64,000 nucleotides of DNA from Cohnella rhizosphaerae (GTDB lineage: Bacteria > Bacillota > Bacilli > Paenibacillales > Paenibacillaceae), in NCBI RefSeq assembly GCF_029525575.1, contig NZ_JAPDIA010000008.1, positions 1,364,001-1,428,000 on the forward strand. Reading direction: 5' to 3'. This document shows positions 18,368 to 28,183 of the stretch, piece after piece; within the stretch, counting starts at the first letter, position 1, and every line of letters starts with the position of its first letter. A program made the position numbers and the translations under genes. The notes below the pieces were generated by a model. The model was not told the origin of the DNA and ran no database searches. It saw only the letters and a list, made by a program, of their open reading frames with translations.

Positions 18368-19694
18368 TTACTTTAAACGTTTCCGGTGCGCGTTCAGAAA
18401 AGCGCTCTTCAGCGTTTCTTTATCGTTGTCCAACTCACCCAGCGCGACCTGTTCGAGCAGCCTCCGCAGCGCGATTGCGATCCAGGGGCCCGGAGGATTG
18501 TCCGCGGCAGAAGCAAGCTCGTCGCCCCTGATCGCAAGATCCGCGATCCTGACCGCCGGCATGTCAGCCGTCCAGCCGGCCGCCGCCGCATGCAGCTCGG
18601 CCGGCACGTCGAACGCTGCGCGGAGCGCCTGCGCACCGAATAGCGTCCGCCAATCCGCCGCGGCCTCGAGACCGCGGTCCAGCACGCCGATCGTCCAGCC
18701 GCCGCGCCAATCCGCCGGATCCGTTAAAGCGGCAATGCTTAAATGCAAGCGAACGATGTCGCTGATTCGCCTGATTCTTTTCCCCGCGAAGTGTAGCCGC
18801 TTCATGACCGCTTCCGCTTCCTCGGGCGCAGCCGCGCCTGCGAGAATCAGCGCCGCCCAGCGCAGATCGGCATCCGCGGTTTCGGGGAGATACCGGGATA
18901 GCCCTGACCGAGATGAGCTTGCCGTCCGGGTCGTCGTTTCCCCGGCGCCGGCCGACGACGCCTCGATGCGCCGCAACTGCGCCAGCCAGCCCTCAGGCAG
19001 CGGCAGCTTAAAGCGCTCCGGCAGCGACGCCGCCAGCAGCAGCCCGAAAGCGCGTCCCGGATCGCCGGCGGCCATCATCTTGTCCAGCTCCGCGCCGATA
19101 CGCTCCATCGCGACGAGCCGAAGCTTGTCACGGCATGCGAGCACGCCCGCCCAGGTCGGCGCGTCGATGGCGAGACCGTATCGCGCCGCAAAACGCACGC
19201 AGCGGACGATCCGCAGCGCGTCCTCGTCGAACCGCCGGGCCGGCTCCCCGACTGCGCGAAGTCTGCGCGCCTGCAAGTCGTCCATGCCGCCGAACGGATC
19301 GACGATCTTCCCGTCGGCGCCCGCGGCCATGGCATTGATCGTAAAATCGCGCCGCGCCAGATCTTCCCGAACGTCTCGCACGAAAAAGACGTCGTCCGGC
19401 CGTCGGCCGTCGCTGTAGCCGGCTTCCTGGCGAAACGTCGTCACTTCAAAAAAAAAAGCCGGAACGGCGAACCGTCACCGTGCCGTGCTTGAGGCCCGTC
19501 GGCAGCGCGTCCGGAAACAAGCGGAGCACCTCGCCGGGATCGGCCGAAGCCGCGATATCGATATCGCTCGCTTCGATCCCGAGCAAGGCGTCTCGGACGC
19601 AGCCGCCGACGAAATAAGCCTCGCCGCCCGCTTCGTTTAAAGCATGGAGCACCTCGAGCCCCGCTTCCCATTGCGCCCCTTCGTAACGCATCAT
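18368..19694 (-). CDS. cca: CCA-adding tRNA nucleotidyltransferase (frame broken by one extra base)
   Basis: Adds or repairs the CCA end of tRNAs. Class II nucleotidyltransferase: AYFVGGCVRDALLG (GGxVRD), SDIDIAASADP (DxD), then RRDFTINAMA, DDLQARRLRAVGEP and RRFDEDALRIVRCVRFAARYG. A run of ten A at 19448-19457 should be nine; correction joins RSGFFF to EVTTFRQEAGYSDGRRPDDV and gives about 441 residues. The enzyme is normally essential, which argues that the break is not real. An Ala-rich, acidic C-terminal half is longer than in B. subtilis (about 397 residues). Upstream, the 57-bp gap to bshA holds no feature. Confidence 0.92.
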
Positions 19695-19751
19695 GCCTCT
19701 CGCCCCCCTCTTCCCCGGCCGGGCTTCGCCGTCCGGCGAAGCCGACGCCGG

Positions 19752-20919
19752 TCAGCGGCGTTCGCAGACCGGTTCGGTGATCGGGGCGGGCATGCCCAGC
19801 ACGTTATAATAGATTTTTTTCGTACTGCGCGGTTATCAGATCGTTGCAAAATTGCGTGCGCGATCTTATCAGGCAAGCTTCCCTGAACTGCGCGTACAAC
19901 GCTTCGTCCGATAGCAGCCGCACGGCGTGCGCCGCCATCTCGGACGTATGGCCGATCGGGGCAAGAAAACCGGTCTCCCCGCTCACGACGAGTTCGGGAA
20001 TGCCGCCGGCGGTCGAGCCGATCGTCGGTACGCCGCAGGCCATCGCTTCGAGCGCGACGAGGCCGAAGCTTTCCTTTTCGGAAGGAAGCAGCACGAGATC
20101 GGCCAGCGACAGCACCTCGGCGACGTCGTCCTGCTTGCCGAGATAGTGGACGCGGTGTTCGAGTCCCATCGACCGGATTTTCGACTGGATCTTCGGCAGA
20201 TCCGGACCTTCGCCGACGAGTAGCAGCTTGGCGGGCAGCTCCGCGTTGACCTTCGCGAAAATATCCACCACATCCGCCGTTCGCTTTACCGGACGGAAGT
20301 TGGAAATGTGCATGAGCACCTTTTCGTGGGGCTCCGCAAAATCCTTGCGCATCTCCGACACTTCGCGCGGATAATACACGCGTTTGTCGACGAAATTGTA
20401 CGTCAGTTCGATCGGCGTCCGAATGTCGAGCAGCTCCTGCGTCTCGCAGATCAGGTCGCGGCTGACGGCCGTGACCGCGTCGCTCTCCCCGATGCCGAGC
20501 CGGATGATGTCCTTGAGCGTCTCGTCTTGCGCAAGCACCGTGATGTCCGTGCCGTGCAGCGTCGTGACGATCTTAAGCTTGCCGCCGGACATCTGCTTGG
20601 CCAGGAAGGCGCAGATGGCATGCGGCACCGCGTAGTGGACGTGCAGCAGATCGAGCTCCTGCAGCTTCGCGACCTGGTGCATTTTGCTCGCGAGCGACAG
20701 GTCGTACGGCGGGTATCGGAACACGTAATAGTCCGACACCTCCACCTCGTGATAATAGATGTTGCGCTGAAACTTGCCTAAGCGAAAAGGCATGCTCTGC
20801 GTAATGAAATGAATCTCGTGTCCCTTCTCGGCCAGCAGCTTGCCCAGCTCGGTGGCCACGACGCCGGAACCGCCGAGCGAAGGATAGCAAGTAATGCCGA
20901 TCTTAAGCGGTCTGTTCAA
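19752..20919 (-). CDS. bshA: N-acetyl-alpha-D-glucosaminyl L-malate synthase, bacillithiol step 1 (one extra base near the 3' end)
   Basis: GT4 glycosyltransferase joining UDP-GlcNAc and L-malate. It starts KIGITCYPSLGGSGVVATEL, with HVHYAVPHAICAFLA, TLHGTDITVLAQDE, NFRPVKRTADV and SEKESFGLVALEAMACG (donor site). A T7 run at 19814-19820 should be six; without the extra base the C-terminus continues AQYEKIYYNVLGMPAPITEP and ends at 19752, giving about 388 residues. Start TTG 20919 has AAGAAGGG 7 nt upstream and aligns with the family start; the upstream open frame has no such site. Confidence 0.93.
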
Positions 20920-21058
20920 TGCGAATCCCTTCTTCCAGAGGGTGAGCGGCGGGCTTGCCCTCGCATGAATGTCTAACAACGAGGTATCCGTGCAAAGGGA
21001 GCCGCCGGCGTTCGTGATGCTTTCGTCGGCCAATCATCGGACTGGGGAACCGGCGAAG

Positions 21059-21763
21059 TTAAAACATATCCAGCTTCAGCGGTCCTTTGGAAATGAAGCC
21101 TTCGGCATAGGCGACGCGATGAGGCGCGCCGAACAGCCGGTCCCGCGCGGTTACATGGTCCAGATAGCCCGCCGTGAGCGGCGTAGGCACCCAGTCCTTC
21201 GTCTCCTCCATCGGAGCGAATTGAGACCGGTAAGCGGCCAGCGCTTCCATTTTGACCGCCTGGTATTCTGTAATATCGACGACCAGCTGGGGCGTATGCA
21301 TATCGTTGATGAAATAGTAACAAAAAGCATCCGGCGTCCAGGCGTCCCATTCGGGCCTGTAGCGGCGCAGCTTCGCGTTGAATACCGCTTCTTCGGCCAG
21401 CCGGCTGCATGCCGTATGGTCCGGATGCCTATCCTCGAAGTACGGCGCGAACACGATGCGCGGACGATGCCGGCGAATGACCTCGACCAGCTTGTCCACC
21501 TGCTCCGAGCCCGCCTTCAACCCGCGGTCGGGCAGCCCGAGATTGCCCCTGACGGCAAGTCCCAACAGCTCGCTTGCCCTGGCGGCCTCCCGCTGTCGCG
21601 TCTTCGGATCGCCGTTGGACGACATCTCGGCGAAGGTCAAATCGTAAAGGCCGACGCGGCTTCCCGCACGCGTTGCCTTGGCGATCGTGCCGCCCATCCC
21701 GATCTCCGCGTCGTCCGGATGCGCCGCGAATACGAGCAAGTCAAGCTGCGCGGCGTCGCTCAT
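21059..21763 (-). CDS. bshB1: N-acetyl-alpha-D-glucosaminyl L-malate deacetylase, bacillithiol step 2
   Basis: Zinc-dependent PIG-L/LmbE deacetylase making GlcN-malate. 234 residues. Motifs: FAAHPDDAEIGMGGTIA (AHPDDxE zinc site) near residue 15 and EDRHPDHTACSRLAEEAVF (HPDH). ATG 21763 overlaps the mgsA stop (ATGA), unlike the longer upstream frame, and defines the start. bshC is not in the window. Confidence 0.95.
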   Translation of the reverse strand: MSDAAQLDLLVFAAHPDDAEIGMGGTIAKATRAGSRVGLYDLTFAEMSSNGDPKTRQREAARASELLGLAVRGNLGLPDRGLKAGSEQVDKLVEVIRRHRPRIVFAPYFEDRHPDHTACSRLAEEAVFNAKLRRYRPEWDAWTPDAFCYYFINDMHTPQLVVDITEYQAVKMEALAAYRSQFAPMEETKDWVPTPLTAGYLDHVTARDRLFGAPHRVAYAEGFISKGPLKLDMF

Positions 21764-22183
21764 TCGTCGATCCCCGGCTTGTACTTGTGGACGAGCTCGC
21801 GCCAGGCGAAGTCCCCGCGCTCGAGACATTTGACCAGCAGTTCCGCCGTCGCGACGTTGGTCGCCACCGGTATGCCCTGGACGTCGGACAGACGCAGCAG
21901 CGCGATGATGTCCGGCTCGTGCGGCTGGGCCATAAGCGGATCCCGAAGAAATATAATGAGGTCCATCTCGTTGGTCGCGACCATCGCGCCGATTTGCTGG
22001 TCGCCGCCAAGCGGCCCCGACGCGAAGCGGTGCACGTTAAGCGACGTATTTTCCATGATCCGGGCGCCTGTCGTGCCTGTCGCGTACAGCTTGTGCGGCT
22101 TGAATACGTGCTCGTAGGCGATGGCGAAGTTGACCATTTCTTCTTTTTTTGCGATCGTGAGCGATCAGTGCGATATTCAGCAT
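21760..22183 (-). CDS. mgsA: Methylglyoxal synthase (frame broken by one extra base)
   Basis: Converts dihydroxyacetone phosphate to methylglyoxal. The N-terminus MLNIALIAHDRKK is in another frame from MVNFAIAYEHVFKPHKLYATGTTG; a T7 run at 22144-22150 should be six, which restores DRKKEEMVNF and a 140-residue protein. Catalytic landmarks: ATGTTGARI, FASGPLGGDQQIGA, IIFLRDPLMAQPHEPDI. Sits in the dapB-mgsA-bshB1 string as in B. subtilis, where methylglyoxal detoxification uses bacillithiol. Confidence 0.94.
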
Positions 22184-22238
22184 CGTTAAACCGCGTCTCC
22201 TCTCCCGGGAGCGGGATATTAAGTGTGTCGTTCGTTAG

Positions 22239-23042
22239 TCAGTCGAGCAAATGTTCGAAGCCGTATACCAATCCGGTTACGTCCACGATCTTCTTGACGG
22301 CCGTCGCCACGCCGGGCATATAGCCCGCGCGGTCGTAGCTGTCGTGCCGGATCTTGAGCGTCTGGCCATGGCCGCCGAAGATGACCTCCTGCTGGGCGAA
22401 TACGCCCGGAAGCCGCACGCTATGTATCCGAAAGCCGCCGAAATAACCGCCGCGCGCCCCTTCGATGACCTCTTCTTCGTTCGGATTGCCCTGTCGCAGC
22501 TCGCGCCGCGTCTCGACGATCCGCTCCGCGGTCTTAATCGAGGTGCCGGACGGCGCGTCCAGTTTTTGATCGCCGTGGTATTCGATGATCTCGACATGCG
22601 GCATATATTTGGCCGCTTCGGCGGCGAACTTCATCATCAACAAGGCGCCGATCGAAAAATTCGGGGCGATCAGGCAGCCGATGCCGCGTTCGCGGCATTC
22701 GCGGTCGATCTCGTCCATCTGCTCCTGCGTGAATCCGGTCGTCCCGACGACAGGCCTGACGCCGAGCTTGACCGCGGTCATCGTATTGGGCATCGCGGAC
22801 TTCGGATTCGTAAAGTCCACGAGCACGTCCGGACGGCTGTCGCGAAGCGCTCTCTCCAGATTGTCGGTCAATGCGACGCCCGCTTCGGGCAGCCCGACGA
22901 GCCGGCCCGCATCCTCGCCGGACGCGGACCGGCCGATGGCGGCCACCAGCGCGAGCGTCGGGTCCTCCAGCACCGTTTTGACGACTTCGCGCCCCATTCT
23001 TCCCGCTGCGCCGGCTACGGCGACTTTGATTTGCTGCGACAT
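22239..23042 (-). CDS. dapB: 4-hydroxy-tetrahydrodipicolinate reductase
   Basis: NAD(P)H reduction in the diaminopimelate/lysine pathway, also supplying dipicolinate for spores. 267 residues, intact. Seen: VAVAGAAGRMGREVVKTV (dinucleotide fold), VDFTNPKSAM, GTTGFTQEQ, APNFSIGALL, and the active-site segment EYHGDQKLDAPSGTS, which keeps the first His and the Lys of the family EHHxxKxDAPSGT motif but has Gly for the second His. AGGTGATCGCGG precedes ATG 23042. Confidence 0.95.
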   Translation of the reverse strand: MSQQIKVAVAGAAGRMGREVVKTVLEDPTLALVAAIGRSASGEDAGRLVGLPEAGVALTDNLERALRDSRPDVLVDFTNPKSAMPNTMTAVKLGVRPVVGTTGFTQEQMDEIDRECRERGIGCLIAPNFSIGALLMMKFAAEAAKYMPHVEIIEYHGDQKLDAPSGTSIKTAERIVETRRELRQGNPNEEEVIEGARGGYFGGFRIHSVRLPGVFAQQEVIFGGHGQTLKIRHDSYDRAGYMPGVATAVKKIVDVTGLVYGFEHLLD

Positions 23043-23048
23043 CCGCGA

Positions 23049-23600
23049 TCACCTGTTCCTTCGTCTAGTATAATAGGTATAAATGAGCCGCCAGCGCCTC
23101 GCGCGCTCCATCTTCGTCTCCCGGAGCAGCCTGCCCGCCTCAAGCATCATCGGATTCATCTCCTTGGCGGTTCGCAGCGCTTCGATCGCACGGTCGTATT
23201 CGCCGGCAAGCCTGCAGGCGATGCCGAGCAGCAAATAAGCGCCCGCGTCGAGCGGATCGAGCTCGACCGCTTCCTGCAAAAGCTCGATCGCCGTGTTCGG
23301 CTCGGGCTGCGGCTTTGCCAGCAGCGCCTTGGCCTGCCGGGCGAGCTGACGCCCTTCGACCAGTCTGAGATGCAGACGGTAGTCGGCCTCGCCGGGCGCG
23401 AGCCGCACGGCGTTTCGCGCATAATCGAGCGCCAAGTCGAGCTTCCCGCTCCTCGCGAGGCTGATGGAGCCTTTATAATAGTAAGAGGCATTGTCCGGCT
23501 CCCGCTCGACCGCACGCCTGAACCAAACGACCGCCGCTTCGAAGTCCGAGGCCAGGATGGCTTCGTAAGCGCGGCGCAAGCAAATTTCCCCGTCCGTCAC
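23049..23600 (-). CDS. Tetratricopeptide-repeat protein
   Basis: About 183 residues with at least three TPR units: CLRRAYEAILASDFEAAVVW, SYYYKGSISLARSGKLDLAL, GAYLLLGIACRLAGEYDRAI. A basic C-terminus (MERARRWRLIYTYY) follows. GTG 23600 is preferred, 9 nt from GGAGG; the ATG at 23609 abuts the ribosome site. It is tightly linked to dapB (6-nt gap). Function unknown, likely scaffold. Confidence 0.65.
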   Translation of the reverse strand: MTDGEICLRRAYEAILASDFEAAVVWFRRAVEREPDNASYYYKGSISLARSGKLDLALDYARNAVRLAPGEADYRLHLRLVEGRQLARQAKALLAKPQPEPNTAIELLQEAVELDPLDAGAYLLLGIACRLAGEYDRAIEALRTAKEMNPMMLEAGRLLRETKMERARRWRLIYTYYTRRRNR

Positions 23601-23643
23601 ATGTACCATCCTCCTCGAATTGGGGATGATACAGCATATGTAT

Positions 23644-24012
23644 CTACGGGGTATCCGTGTGCTTCTTCGTCCATCTGTCCGCGTCGCGCGTGCCGAACTT
23701 GTGAAGGACGCGTTCGATGGCCCGGGTGAGATCGATCCCTTCCCGGTTTGCGAAGCAGAGGACGATGAACAGGACGTCGCCGAGCTCCATCTCGATGGAA
23801 TTGTCGGCCTCGTCCGCCTTTTTCGGCTTTTCGCCGTATTTGTGATTGACTTCCCGCGCCAGCTCGCCAGCTTCTTCGGTCAATCTGGCCAGCATCGCCA
23901 GCGGAGAGAAGTAACCTTCCTTGAACTGCGAAATATAGGCGTCGACGTCTCGCTGTATGTCCGACAGGTATCGTTCGGCGAGAACAAGGTCCGCGATTTT
24001 GGATTCAGCCAC
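23644..24012 (-). CDS. ypjD: MazG-like nucleotide pyrophosphohydrolase (YpjD type)
   Basis: All-alpha NTP pyrophosphohydrolase, about 122 residues. Metal-binding signature ARLTEEAGELAREVNHKYG (ExxE) and MELGDVLFIVLCFANREGI (ExxD), with a DRWTKK end as in YpjD. Likely housecleaning of non-canonical or surplus nucleotides. GTG 24012 (AESKIADLV) follows AAAGGA by 9 nt. Same position as in B. subtilis (upstream of dapB). Confidence 0.85.
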   Translation of the reverse strand: MAESKIADLVLAERYLSDIQRDVDAYISQFKEGYFSPLAMLARLTEEAGELAREVNHKYGEKPKKADEADNSIEMELGDVLFIVLCFANREGIDLTRAIERVLHKFGTRDADRWTKKHTDTP

Positions 24013-24099
24013 GTGTACGGTCCTTTCCAACGGTTTCTTCTTATGTTAGCGTAAGATGTCTGCAAAAATCAAATGAATTTCAGCATGGAGGTTGTGCGC

Positions 24100-24970
24100 A
24101 TGACTCGGCAAAAGCTGTGGGCTTCGGTCCGTACATGGAGCATTTTGCTGCTCGGCACCGCGCTTTACGGATTCGGGATCGTTTATTTTATCGTGCCGAA
24201 CCGGCTCATGGAGGGCGGCGTGACAGGCATCGGCATTCTGCTGCTTTACGCGACAGGCTTACCCGCTTCGCTGACGACGCTCCTACTCAACCTGCCGTTA
24301 TTTTGGCTCGGCTGGCGCAAGCTCGGCTTCCGGGCGATGATCTATACGTTCGGCGGCACGGTTTCGCTGTCCTTGTTTTTATGGCTTTGGCAGGCGATGG
24401 TCGATCGAGGCTGGCTGACGCCTTTTACGACGCAGCAGGACTTTATTCTTGTGGTGCTCTATGCGGGCGTGACGCTGGGCGCGGGTCTCGGACTCGTCTT
24501 CTATTCCGGCGGCACGACGGGCGGCGTCGATATTATCGCGCGGATCGCCAACCGCCGCGGCGGGATCAGCATGGGTCAGTTCATTTTGCTCATGGATGTC
24601 GTCATTCTCGGCACGTCGCTCATCTTCATTCCGAAAGAAAAGGTGCTCTATACGCTTGTCAGCGTGTTTATCTCGGCGCGCGTCATCGACTTCGTGCAGG
24701 AGGGCGCTTATGCGGCCAAAGCGTTTACGATATTGTGCCGGGAGCCCGAGAAGCTGGCCGCGCAAATTACGAGCGAGCTCGAACGCGGGGTCACGCTCCT
24801 GAACGCGGTCGGCGCCTATTCGGGCGAAGCGCGGATGGCCGTCTATTGCGTCGTCAGCCGCTTTGAAGTGCGCAAATTAAAAAAGCCTCGTCCGTCAGCA
24901 CGACAGACAGGCTTTTATCGTCATTGCCGACGTGCACGACGTGTTGGGCGAAGGCTTCAAGGAGGAATAG
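24100..24970 (+). CDS. YitT-family membrane protein with DUF2179 tail (one extra base near the 3' end)
   Basis: About 289 residues. Five or so membrane segments: ILLLGTALYGFGIVYFIVP, IGILLLYATGLPASL, LTTLLLNLPLFWLGW, MIYTFGGTVSLSLFLWLW, LVVLYAGVTLGAGLGLVFY, then FYSGGTTGGVDIIAR (family signature) and a soluble DUF2179 domain (ELERGVTLLNAVGAYSG). An A6 run at 24879-24884 should be five; the corrected tail continues LVRQHDRQAFIVIADVHDVL and stops at 24970. ATG 24100 has GGAGG 8 nt upstream. It is the only plus-strand gene outside the merR island and converges on ypjB. Confidence 0.88.
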
Positions 24971-24978
24971 CGTTTTTC

Positions 24979-25819
24979 TTATTTTTTTCCGCTGTTCCCC
25001 GCGGTATTTTCGCCAGCCGGAATAGGTCAGCGCCGTCAAAATAAACGCGCCGATCGCCGAGAAAAAGCCGGCCGGCGGCGCCGTCGAGAGCGGCCCCGAT
25101 GCGGGAGCTTCGGCGGACGGCGGGTACAGCGCCTCTACCGCCGCGCCGATCCGGGGCGCGAGCTCCGCCGTCAGCGACGGATCCGGCGAGGCGGCGGAGA
25201 GGACTCTGCCCGCATAGCGGATGACGGCGTCCGCGCGTTCGGCTTGATCCGCCCTTCCGGCGGCGACGGCGGCAGCCCGAATAAGGCCATAGTGGCCGCT
25301 AAGCGACCGAAGCCGCTCCACGGCCTCCTGCCCCGTTCTGCCTTCCGCGTTCGCGATCGCGGTTCGCAGCGCGTCTGCATCTTCGCGCAATAGTCTGCGA
25401 TATTCGAGCCACAGCCCTTGCCCCCGCGAACACACCGCGTCCGCGGCAAGCCTTAGCGAGGCGGATGCGGCATATACCTCTGCCGCATCCGGGGACAGCG
25501 CGGACACCGCTCGCCGCATCCTTTCCATCGCCGCAGCAAGCGCAGCCGCGCTTTGCGGCGCGGGCAAGCTTGCGGACGGTACCGCCTTTAACGCCTGTTC
25601 GGCTCGCGTCACGTTGCGCAGCACATCGAGCGGTTCGCCGTCGCTGACGGATCTATAGACGCGCTCCGCCGCCAAGCGGAACGCATCGACGGGATCCCGC
25701 GGGGGCCCGTCCGCTGCGGCGACGGCCTGGCCGCCCAGCAAGGCTTCCAGCCACAAGATCAATACCGCAGCCGCTATCACGCGGCGCGACATACGTATGC
25801 GTACACCGATCGTCGACAT
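24979..25819 (-). CDS. ypjB: Sporulation protein YpjB (one extra base at the 3' end)
   Basis: About 279 residues. Signal-type N-terminus (RRVIAAAVLILWLEALLGG, cleavage after AVAAA likely), a helical Ala/Arg-rich extracytoplasmic domain, and a C-terminal membrane segment (FFSAIGAFILTALTYSGW) with a short basic cytoplasmic tail. A T7 run at 24982-24988 should be six, which ends the protein at TAA 24979 instead of running antisense through yitT. ATG 25819 is 6 nt after GGAGGG. Family role: mother-cell sporulation protein of unknown biochemistry. Confidence 0.8.
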
Positions 25820-25859
25820 GGACATCCCTCCAATACAAGCTATGAAGGGATGTCCGGCT

Positions 25860-26529
25860 TTAGACCTCGCCTCGAACCGCGCTCGCACTGTCCGCGCGCC
25901 GGTTCGCCTGCGATACGATCGCGGCTGCGCCGACGCTGAACACCGTCAGCGCAAAGGTGAATATCGCGACGCCGACCAGACGCTCGTCGAGCGACTGCGG
26001 CAGGCTCGGATACACGCCGAAGCTGTAATCGACGATATCGTTAAGCAGCGTCCAAGCGGCCGCAAGCCCTACCGCAACCATGCCGTACAGAAAAAAGCGA
26101 CCGTACAAAACGGCGCATACCGCCATCGATAGATGGGATACGATCAGCATCCAGTCCTGCCAGACGATCGGGCTGCCATAGGCGGCGCTCGCAAAAATAA
26201 TGACCGTCGCCCACACGCCGTATTTAATCGAAGTGACGACCGCCAGCGCCTCGACGACGCCCCTTACGCCGCTTGCCATTTTGCTTTGTCCCTTTCCGAA
26301 AGGAGACAGCCACAGCCATAACGCCGCCAACGTAAAAAAAAAGCGAAGCCGTCGGGCTGTCCGGCACGAAAGGAAGCTGCCAGGCGGGCTGGGTCCGCAT
26401 CGTTTCGACCAGCTGATTTTTGTACCAGTAATAACCGTAAACCGTTCCGAATACATAAAAGATCATAAGCAGCGTCATCATCCAATTTTGCGTCAAAAAT
26501 CGGCGCGACAGCAAAACGTTCGGATCCAT
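25860..26529 (-). CDS. ypjA: YpjA-like DUF1405 membrane protein (frame broken by one extra base)
   Basis: About 222 residues with six or so membrane segments: LMIFYVFGTVYGYYWYK, FFTLAALWLWLSPFG, IKYGVWATVIIFASAAYG, WMLIVSHLSMAVCAVLYG, LYGMVAVGLAAAWTLLNDI, GVAIFTFALTVFSVGAAAIV. An A9 run at 26334-26342 should be eight; the corrected join is TASLFFTLAALWLW. ATG 26529 has GAGGTG upstream. It lies between qcrC and ypjB as in B. subtilis. Function unknown. Confidence 0.78.
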
Positions 26530-26559
26530 CCAAGCACCTCGGCCATCTCAAATATATCG

Positions 26560-26590
26560 AAAGGGCCTGACCGTCCCGGTCAGGCCCTTT
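26560..26590 (-). terminator. Terminator after the qcr operon
   Basis: 13-bp perfect stem AAAGGGCCTGACC/GGTCAGGCCCTTT with a 5-nt loop between qcrC and ypjA. The U stretch is provided by the stem base itself. Confidence 0.75.
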
Positions 26591-26601
26591 GATCGTATGT
26601 C

Positions 26602-27474
26602 TTATTCCGCGGCAACCTTCTGCTTCGCCAGCCAGGTCGCGACCTTGTCGATCTCTTCGTCGGACAGCGTGCCCTTGAAGGATGGCATGCCATCGCCCTT
26701 GCCGTTGGTGACGATCTCTTTGATCTCATCGTGGCTAAGCGTGTCGCCGATCCCCGCCAGCATCGGACCGACTTGCCCTTGGAGCTCGGTACCGTGGCAA
26801 GCGATGCACTGCGCCTTCATCGTGACCGAGAACGCTTCGTCCTCAGGCGCGACCAAAGCCGGCACTTTTTCCTTGCCGTAAATGAAGCGGCCCTTGCCTT
26901 CGGCGATTTGCTCTTCGGACTTCATCTCCCGCTCGATATGCTCGGGGATGGTGCCGTTCGCTTCAAGCTCCTTGGTGTAGTGATGCCACGACACCCAGGT
27001 CAGATATACGCTTGCGATCAACGTGACGAACATGAGCGCAGAGGCGATCGGCCGCCGATAGAAGCGGCGTTCCTTGCCCGTATCGAGGAACGGAGCGAGG
27101 AACAGCGCGCCGAACATGATCGCCGGGATGCCGATCGTTCCGAGGACGATGTAGTTCTCGGAAGTGTACGGATACTTCAGTAGCTGATAAATGAAAAGGA
27201 AGTACCAGTCCGGCATCGGAATAAACGCGCCGTTGAGCGGGTTCGCCGGATAACCGAGCGGAGCGGGCTCCGCGATCGTCAGCGTCAGGAAGCCGACAAG
27301 CACGACGACGCCCGCCATCCATTCCTTCAGCAGGAAGTTCGGAATAAACGCCTCGGACTTGCCTGGGAACGCCGTGTAGTCCGGCGGCGCCGGCTTGTCC
27401 GGATGCGGCTTGCGAATGCGCGAGTCGCCTACGAATACGATCTTCTCGTTCGAATTGCCTTTACCATGTGCCAA
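26602..27474 (-). CDS. qcrC: Menaquinol-cytochrome c reductase, cytochrome b/c subunit
   Basis: 290 residues. N-terminal part is a subunit-IV-like membrane domain (MAGVVVLVGFLTLTIAEP, FIPMPDWYFLFIYQLLKYP, GALFLAPFLDTGKERRFYRR); the C-terminal third is a cytochrome c with CIACHGTEL covalent heme site and a distal Met in GDGMPSFKG. It accepts electrons in the Bacillus-type bc complex. Intact, ATG 27474. Confidence 0.95.
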   Translation of the reverse strand: MAHGKGNSNEKIVFVGDSRIRKPHPDKPAPPDYTAFPGKSEAFIPNFLLKEWMAGVVVLVGFLTLTIAEPAPLGYPANPLNGAFIPMPDWYFLFIYQLLKYPYTSENYIVLGTIGIPAIMFGALFLAPFLDTGKERRFYRRPIASALMFVTLIASVYLTWVSWHHYTKELEANGTIPEHIEREMKSEEQIAEGKGRFIYGKEKVPALVAPEDEAFSVTMKAQCIACHGTELQGQVGPMLAGIGDTLSHDEIKEIVTNGKGDGMPSFKGTLSDEEIDKVATWLAKQKVAAE

Positions 27475-27493
27475 TGCTTGCCACTCCTCTCTC

Positions 27494-28165
27494 TTACAGC
27501 GGCCCGGAGATGCCCTGTTTGCGAATCATGAAGAAGTGTGCGGCAAGCAGCGTGAGCAGCACGCCGGGCAGGAAAAACACGTGAATCGCGAAGAATCGAG
27601 TCAGCGTCTGCGCGCCGACGATCGTACCGCCGGCCAGCAACTCCTTGATATATCCGCCGATCCACGGGACCGAACCCGCAATCTCCATGCCTACCTTGGT
27701 TGCAAAGTATGCTTTGTTGTCCCACGGAAGCAGGTAACCGGTGAAACCGAGTCCCAGCATGACGAAGAAAATAAGCATTCCCACGACCCAGTTCATCTCG
27801 CGCGGCGCCTTGTAGGAGCCGGTAAAGAAGACCCGAAGCGTATGTAGGAACATCATGACGATAACGAGGCTCGCGCCCCAGTGGTGCATGCCCCGGACGA
27901 TTACGCCGAAGGCGACTTGGTGCTGCAGATAGTCGACGCTGTAATACGCGTTGATGATATCCGGCACGTAATACATCGTAAGAAACATCCCCGAAAGGAT
28001 CTGGATGACGGTAATAAAGAACGTCAGTCCGCCGAAGCAATATACGAACGCGGAGAAATGGTGAGCCGGGTTAACGTGCTCAGGCACCTCATGGTCCGCG
28101 ATATCTCTCCACATCGGCGTAACGTCGAGACGTTCGTCAATCCAGTTATACATGCCTTTAAACAT
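27494..28165 (-). CDS. qcrB: Menaquinol-cytochrome c reductase, cytochrome b6 subunit
   Basis: 223 residues. Four membrane helices with paired His for two hemes: FSAFVYCFGGLTFFITVIQ, GVIVRGMHHWGASLVIVMMF, HTLRVFFTGSYKAPREMNW, FFAIHVFFLPGVLLTLLAAHF. A CxxxxHxxG-type Cys for heme c is expected in this family; a Cys lies in VYCFGG. Middle gene of qcrABC. Confidence 0.94.
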   Translation of the reverse strand: MFKGMYNWIDERLDVTPMWRDIADHEVPEHVNPAHHFSAFVYCFGGLTFFITVIQILSGMFLTMYYVPDIINAYYSVDYLQHQVAFGVIVRGMHHWGASLVIVMMFLHTLRVFFTGSYKAPREMNWVVGMLIFFVMLGLGFTGYLLPWDNKAYFATKVGMEIAGSVPWIGGYIKELLAGGTIVGAQTLTRFFAIHVFFLPGVLLTLLAAHFFMIRKQGISGPL

Positions 28166-28183
28166 GGACGAGACGCCCTCCTT

